From positions 1-36,669 of the forward strand of contig ONIT01000014.1 in assembly GCA_900317945.1 (NCBI GenBank): 36,669 nt of DNA. Direction: 5' to 3'. Positions 33,782 through 36,669 of this stretch are shown here, piece after piece. The stretch comes from an uncultured Pseudomonadota bacterium (GTDB taxonomy: Bacteria; Pseudomonadota; Gammaproteobacteria; Enterobacterales; Succinivibrionaceae). Positions within the stretch are counted from its first letter, which is position 1. Each line of letters opens with the position of its first letter. The notes beneath the pieces were generated by a model. It did no database searches and was not told where the DNA came from. It saw only the letters and a program-made list of their open reading frames with translations. The position numbers and the translations under genes are program-made.

Positions 33782-34375
33782 TTACAGAGCCTTTGAGCCG
33801 CCAAGCAGTGAGGAAATAAGCTTGCGGTTGCGATCTGCTCCGGATGCAGGTGCAGGAGCAGGCTCGGGCTTTGCCGGGCGCCTAGGCTGCGGAGCGGGCC
33901 TGGGCTCGGGCTCCGGCTCAGGCTCGGGTTCCGGCTCAGGCTCGGGCTCCGGCTGACGCCTTCTGCTGAATGAAGGAGCAGGAGTCTCCTCCTTGGCAGT
34001 TGAGACGCCGTTGTCAGAGCCGAGGGCGGACATGCGGCTTACCCTGAGATGGAGGTCCTTGCATACCTCGAAGATATGGTCAAAGGTGGAATCGTCAGAG
34101 AGGAATGTAATCTCAACGTCATCTTCAGAAAGAAGCAGTCCGAGCCTCAGAGCGAACTGCATGTTGAAGTCCTCTCTGTCCTTGCTGTCGATCTGAACGA
34201 GATCGATCTGGATCTTGTACTGTGACTGGATCATGAGCAGCTGGGAGACCATCTCCATGGACATGCTGTTCTTGCCTTTGTTCACAATCATTTTCACATT
34301 TGAGAAACGATCCATCATGCCGGAGGGCATTTCCTGGGAGAAATCGCTTCCGATGATCAGAATTCTGTTGGGCAT
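33782..34375 (-). CDS. uncharacterised protein with Rossmann-like N-terminus and Pro-Glu repeat linker
   Basis: The protein has 197 residues. The first 120 look like one alpha/beta domain: NRILIIGSDFSQ (first strand), IQIDLVQIDSKDREDFNMQF, LGLLLSEDDVEITFLSDDST, then HIFEVCKDLHLRVSRM. This resembles a PIN/NYN-like fold by strand pattern and acidic residues, but I cannot confirm it. A low-complexity tract of about eight Pro-Glu pairs follows (nucleotides near 33903-33956), then a Pro/Ala/Arg-rich stretch and a basic tail (RNRKLISSLLGGSKAL). ATG 34375 has GGAG six bases upstream. The gene is single, between the ABC operon and lgt, with its own terminator. The function is not assigned. Confidence 0.75.
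   Translation of the reverse strand: MPNRILIIGSDFSQEMPSGMMDRFSNVKMIVNKGKNSMSMEMVSQLLMIQSQYKIQIDLVQIDSKDREDFNMQFALRLGLLLSEDDVEITFLSDDSTFDHIFEVCKDLHLRVSRMSALGSDNGVSTAKEETPAPSFSRRRQPEPEPEPEPEPEPEPEPRPAPQPRRPAKPEPAPAPASGADRNRKLISSLLGGSKAL
33903..33956. repeat. 18-bp tandem repeat, three units, encoding Pro-Glu
   Basis: Three copies of an 18-base unit (GGCTCGGGCTCCGGCTCA and variants) start at 33903, 33921 and 33939. Units differ by one or two bases. Because 18 is a multiple of three, gain or loss of a unit would keep frame and add or remove three Pro-Glu pairs. Confidence 0.9.
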
Positions 34376-34457
34376 ATCATTCTCCAAAAACTGGCTTTGG
34401 CGAGCCAGCAATTTCTTCAAGATGTCTAAATGAGGTCATCATTTTCATTATGGTGTC

Positions 34458-34463
34458 AGTATA
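34458..34463 (-). promoter_or_regulatory. candidate -10 of the PE-repeat protein gene
   Basis: The minus strand reads TATACT, with a weak -35 (TTCAGC) at 17-bp spacing. It is 82 bases or more upstream of ATG 34375. The 243-base gap between this gene and lgt otherwise shows only the lgt terminator. Confidence 0.35.
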
Positions 34464-34566
34464 GCGCGCAGAAAAGCAGTGCTGAAAAGAATAATGCAAT
34501 AATTTGCCAAAACTCACGGATAAATCACGTTTCCACAGGCTGTGCAGAAGGGATCCTGCTTGAAAA

Positions 34567-34600
34567 CGCAAACGCCGGAGCGCGCTGCGCGGCTCCGGCG
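34567..34600 (-). terminator. terminator of lgt
   Basis: CGCCGGAGC (34573-34581) pairs with GCTCCGGCG (34592-34600), with GCGC/GCGC stacking inside. On the minus strand TTTGCGTTTTC follows. It lies about 20 bases after the lgt stop. Confidence 0.8.
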
Positions 34601-34618
34601 CATAGATGCTTACCGGAA

Positions 34619-35692
34619 TCAGCCGTTGAACCTGTCAGGATCAAGATCCCTCGGATCCTGGACAACCTTGCCGTCATGAATCATGCCGTCGCCTGATACT
34701 GACGCTCCGCTCTTCTTGGTATCGAGCGTGATGGTGTCGGGAGAGATGATGTCGGAATAGTCTGCTCCGCTGTCTCCGGCTTTTCCGGAATCATTTCCTG
34801 CAGCGCCGTTTTCTTCCTTTGCCCTGGCAGGCTCCATTCCGAAGGCGCGCAGATCCTCATCGCTGAGCGGCGGAACCTTCTCGTTCTTGGCGATTACGAT
34901 CATGACTATGCCGACGATGACGAAAGGAATGGAGAGAAGCATGCCCATCGAGACCTGGAACGGGAAGGCAACGAAAGAGGAGATGATTCCGTTGATGGCA
35001 TTGTCCAGCGTGGTCTGGGACTGCTTGAACACCTCGAGAATCATTCTTGCGGTGAACACCAGGGTCAGGAAGATGCCGAGCGGCCTTCCTGCCTTCTTGT
35101 TCCTATTGAAGAGGTATCCCGCAAAAAGAATAAGGAATACGACTAGATAGGCCGCTGCCTCATAAAGCTGCACAGGGTGGCACGGAACGCTGTTGAACTC
35201 ATGGGCCTGGCGGAAAATGACCCCGTAGTCGGATCCGGTCGGAATGCCGACGATCTCTGAGTTCATGAAGTTGCCGCAGCGGATGAACACGGCGGTGAGG
35301 GCAGTCGGAATGCACAGCCTGTCCATCAGCCAGAGGACGTTGTTCCTCGGGTGCATGTAGATGAAGAAGGCAAAGGAGAGGAGCAGACCGATGGCGCCGC
35401 CGTGGCTTGCGAGCCCGCCTTTCCAGATCTTGAGGATCTCTATGGGCTGCGCGAGGAAATACTGCGGCTCGTAGAAGAACACATGTCCGAGGCGTGCGCC
35501 GACAATGGTGCCGATGAAAAGGTAGATCAGCAGGGAATCCAGCTCGCCTGTAGGATAGTTCTCCCGCTTGCAGATCCAGGTCATGATCCAGTAGCCGAGC
35601 AAAAATCCGGCCACGAACAGCAGGCCGTACCAGTATATAGATACCGGGCCAAGGCTGACGAGGACTCGATCCGGATTCCAGTCAAGAATCAT
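34619..35692 (-). CDS. lgt: prolipoprotein diacylglyceryl transferase
   Basis: This inner-membrane enzyme attaches diacylglycerol to the lipobox Cys of lipoproteins, such as the adaptor, channel and lipoprotein of this window. The protein has 357 residues against 291 in E. coli. The Lgt motifs are seen: GARLGHVFFYEP near residue 75, GGLASHGGAIG (His about 100), and RCGNFMNSEIVG (the conserved Arg and Asn). HPVQLYEAAAYL and RPLGIFL follow. The extra length is a C-terminal hydrophilic acidic tail of about 75 residues after the last helix. ATG 35692 has AGGAG six bases upstream; an in-frame TTG at 35731 lacks support. The gene is single. Confidence 0.96.
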   Translation of the reverse strand: MILDWNPDRVLVSLGPVSIYWYGLLFVAGFLLGYWIMTWICKRENYPTGELDSLLIYLFIGTIVGARLGHVFFYEPQYFLAQPIEILKIWKGGLASHGGAIGLLLSFAFFIYMHPRNNVLWLMDRLCIPTALTAVFIRCGNFMNSEIVGIPTGSDYGVIFRQAHEFNSVPCHPVQLYEAAAYLVVFLILFAGYLFNRNKKAGRPLGIFLTLVFTARMILEVFKQSQTTLDNAINGIISSFVAFPFQVSMGMLLSIPFVIVGIVMIVIAKNEKVPPLSDEDLRAFGMEPARAKEENGAAGNDSGKAGDSGADYSDIISPDTITLDTKKSGASVSGDGMIHDGKVVQDPRDLDPDRFNG

Positions 35693-35874
35693 GTATGGCT
35701 CCTTTATGATGCCGGAAACAGAATGAGCCAATTTTAACCTAATGGCCGGCAGTTTGTCGGTTTTGCGGCCGTGGAATGTCTGTCTGTATGGCTCGCAGGC
35801 CTTTGCTCATGGCCGTAATTGCACACCGGCACTTGTGGCATAATTGTGCCGTTCTTTGTATAGGGATATCTGTG

Positions 35875-36426
35875 ATGAAGAGAATTGTCTGGGCCGCTTC
35901 GGTATTTTTCCTGCTTTTCCCCATGTGCGCCTCGGCCGTAACAATGGATGCCTTCCTTCAGGAGACTATGTTTGAGGGAGGACTTGTTCTCTTCTTCGCC
36001 GGACTCTCGCTTCTTTTTGTGCCTAGCGTCATCAGCATAGGGATATTCCTCATGCTGCTTGGAGATGTCCTGGTATGCGGACGCCTTTTCTTTGGATCAA
36101 ACGTAACTGAGTTCCTTACGGCATTCCCGGATGTGGCAGGAGGCAATCAGGATCTTGCGGGGCTTCTTGAGGGGCTGCCGAAGCTCAGCCCGATCATAGA
36201 GAGCCTGAGCGCTGCTGAGCTCAGGATGGATACCATGCTTGCCATATCCGCTCTGATAGCCGCAGCCTGCCTTATCAGGTACATCTTCAACTGGTTCATC
36301 ATGTTTATTGCCACTCCGTCATCCGGGAAGTCGAGGCTGAAGTCAGACACCAGGCGCAGCCGGAGGAAGCTTGCTTCTTTCATGAGGAAATGGGGGCTTG
36401 AGGGATCATCCGGTACCGTGGCCTGA
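35875..36426 (+). CDS. small membrane protein, unidentified
   Basis: The protein has 183 residues, with a signal-peptide-like N-terminus (MKRIVWAASVFFLLF, then PMCASAV). Two or three further hydrophobic segments follow (GGLVLFFAGLSLLFVPSVIS, then IGIFLMLLGDVLV; later ISALIAAACLIRYIFNWFIM). A basic tail (KSDTRRSRRKLASFMRK) suggests a cytoplasmic C-terminus. ATG 35875 lies after AGGGA and a possible -10 CATAAT with upstream TGG near 35840; earlier in-frame ATGs lack these. It is divergent from lgt and followed by a terminator. No family recognised. Confidence 0.65.
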   Translation: MKRIVWAASVFFLLFPMCASAVTMDAFLQETMFEGGLVLFFAGLSLLFVPSVISIGIFLMLLGDVLVCGRLFFGSNVTEFLTAFPDVAGGNQDLAGLLEGLPKLSPIIESLSAAELRMDTMLAISALIAAACLIRYIFNWFIMFIATPSSGKSRLKSDTRRSRRKLASFMRKWGLEGSSGTVA

Positions 36427-36462
36427 GCACAAGTCGGTGCTTTAGCTGCATCAGAAGGGAAA

Positions 36463-36495
36463 TAAAGGGCGGCCGCCATGCGGGACCGCCTTTTT
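36463..36495 (+). terminator. terminator between the membrane protein gene and rrn
   Basis: GGCGG (36468-36472) pairs with CCGCC (36486-36490), with partial inner pairing and T5 at 36491-36495. It precedes the rrn promoter and would insulate it. Confidence 0.75.
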
Positions 36496-36519
36496 CATTT
36501 ATGTCTAATTATTTGATTT

Positions 36520-36599
36520 AGCAGGAACTTTCAAAAAATTTAAAAATTTTTAAAAAAACATTAAAAAACCCTTGCAATTCTCAGAAAGGAGCGTAGAAT
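36520..36599 (+). promoter_or_regulatory. rRNA operon P1 promoter with UP element
   Basis: An A/T tract (about 36520-36568) of the UP-element type precedes -35 TTGCAA (36572-36577), a 16-bp spacer and -10 TAGAAT (36594-36599). The 16-bp spacer, A/T-rich UP region and GC-containing discriminator (ACACGCC) are the marks of stringently controlled rrn P1 promoters. Start near 36606. The stable RNA genes lie beyond the right edge. Confidence 0.85.
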
Positions 36600-36604
36600 A
36601 CACG

Positions 36605-36669
36605 CCTGTTGTCGCTCAGCAAGAGCAACAGGTTCTTTAACAAGTTGGACAGGACAATCTGTGTGGGCA
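36605..36669 (+). ncRNA. 16S rRNA precursor leader with boxB-like stem and boxA (partial)
   Basis: CCTGTTG (36605-36611) and CAACAGG (36626-36632) form a stem with an inner CTC/GAG, like a boxB hairpin. A boxA sequence GGTTCTTTAACA (36631-36642), overlapping the stem end by two bases, follows. The last bases (GACAATCTGTGTGGGCA) match the conserved E. coli rrn leader just before 16S. These sites bind Nus factors for antitermination. The 16S gene would start after the window. Confidence 0.85.

Overview
This window looks like a chromosomal segment of a fermentative gammaproteobacterium. The evidence is an rRNA-operon leader of the E. coli type at the right edge, HslVU, an AcrAB-type pump with an AcrR-like repressor, a YicC/pyrE neighbourhood, FieF, a Rep helicase, a D-lactate dehydrogenase and a tRNA-Thr(CGU) close to E. 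coli thrW. The sequence is GC-rich with many AGG arginine codons, so it is not a close enteric relative. An anaerobic lineage near the Aeromonadales/Succinivibrionaceae is my guess, not a result. Most of the window is housekeeping DNA; accessory character is limited to a few sites. Layout, left part (1-6.9 kb): the 3' end of a group II intron (domains V and VI) lies just before glmS. Then come a phosphopantetheinyl transferase overlapping rep, an MBL-fold hydrolase, and a convergent tadA with a long N-terminal extension. 6.9-14 kb: a minus-strand tripartite RND efflux operon (adaptor, pump, lipoprotein outer-membrane channel) ends in a strong terminator. It is divergent from a TetR/AcrR regulator, and a palindrome related to the E. 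coli AcrR operator lies in the shared region. 14-19 kb: a secreted alpha/beta hydrolase, an unidentified protein followed by an unidentified lipoprotein, a DUF1294 membrane protein, and an AAA/DUF4143-type ATPase gene interrupted by one amber codon. That last gene is preceded by a 41-bp tandem repeat array whose palindromes show paired base changes. 19-26.3 kb: trxA, a perfect parS site, ppx/gppA, glycerate kinase, rpoZ, gmk, yicC, pyrE and a LexA with altered DNA-contact residues. 26.3-36.7 kb: fieF, hslVU (HslU with an acidic insertion), tRNA-Thr, ldhA, a Zn/Mn-type ABC uptake operon, a protein with a Pro-Glu repeat tail, lgt, a small membrane protein, and an rrn P1 promoter with leader (boxB-like stem and boxA). 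The 16S gene itself lies beyond the edge. The parS site, the rrn operon, and glmS and rep (origin-proximal in E. coli) together suggest this segment is near the chromosomal origin. I see no CRISPR array, defence island or intact prophage. The observations most worth follow-up are the palindromic 41-bp array beside the ATPase, the parS site, the LexA with its atypical candidate operators, the TadA and HslU extensions, and the variant domain V of the intron.
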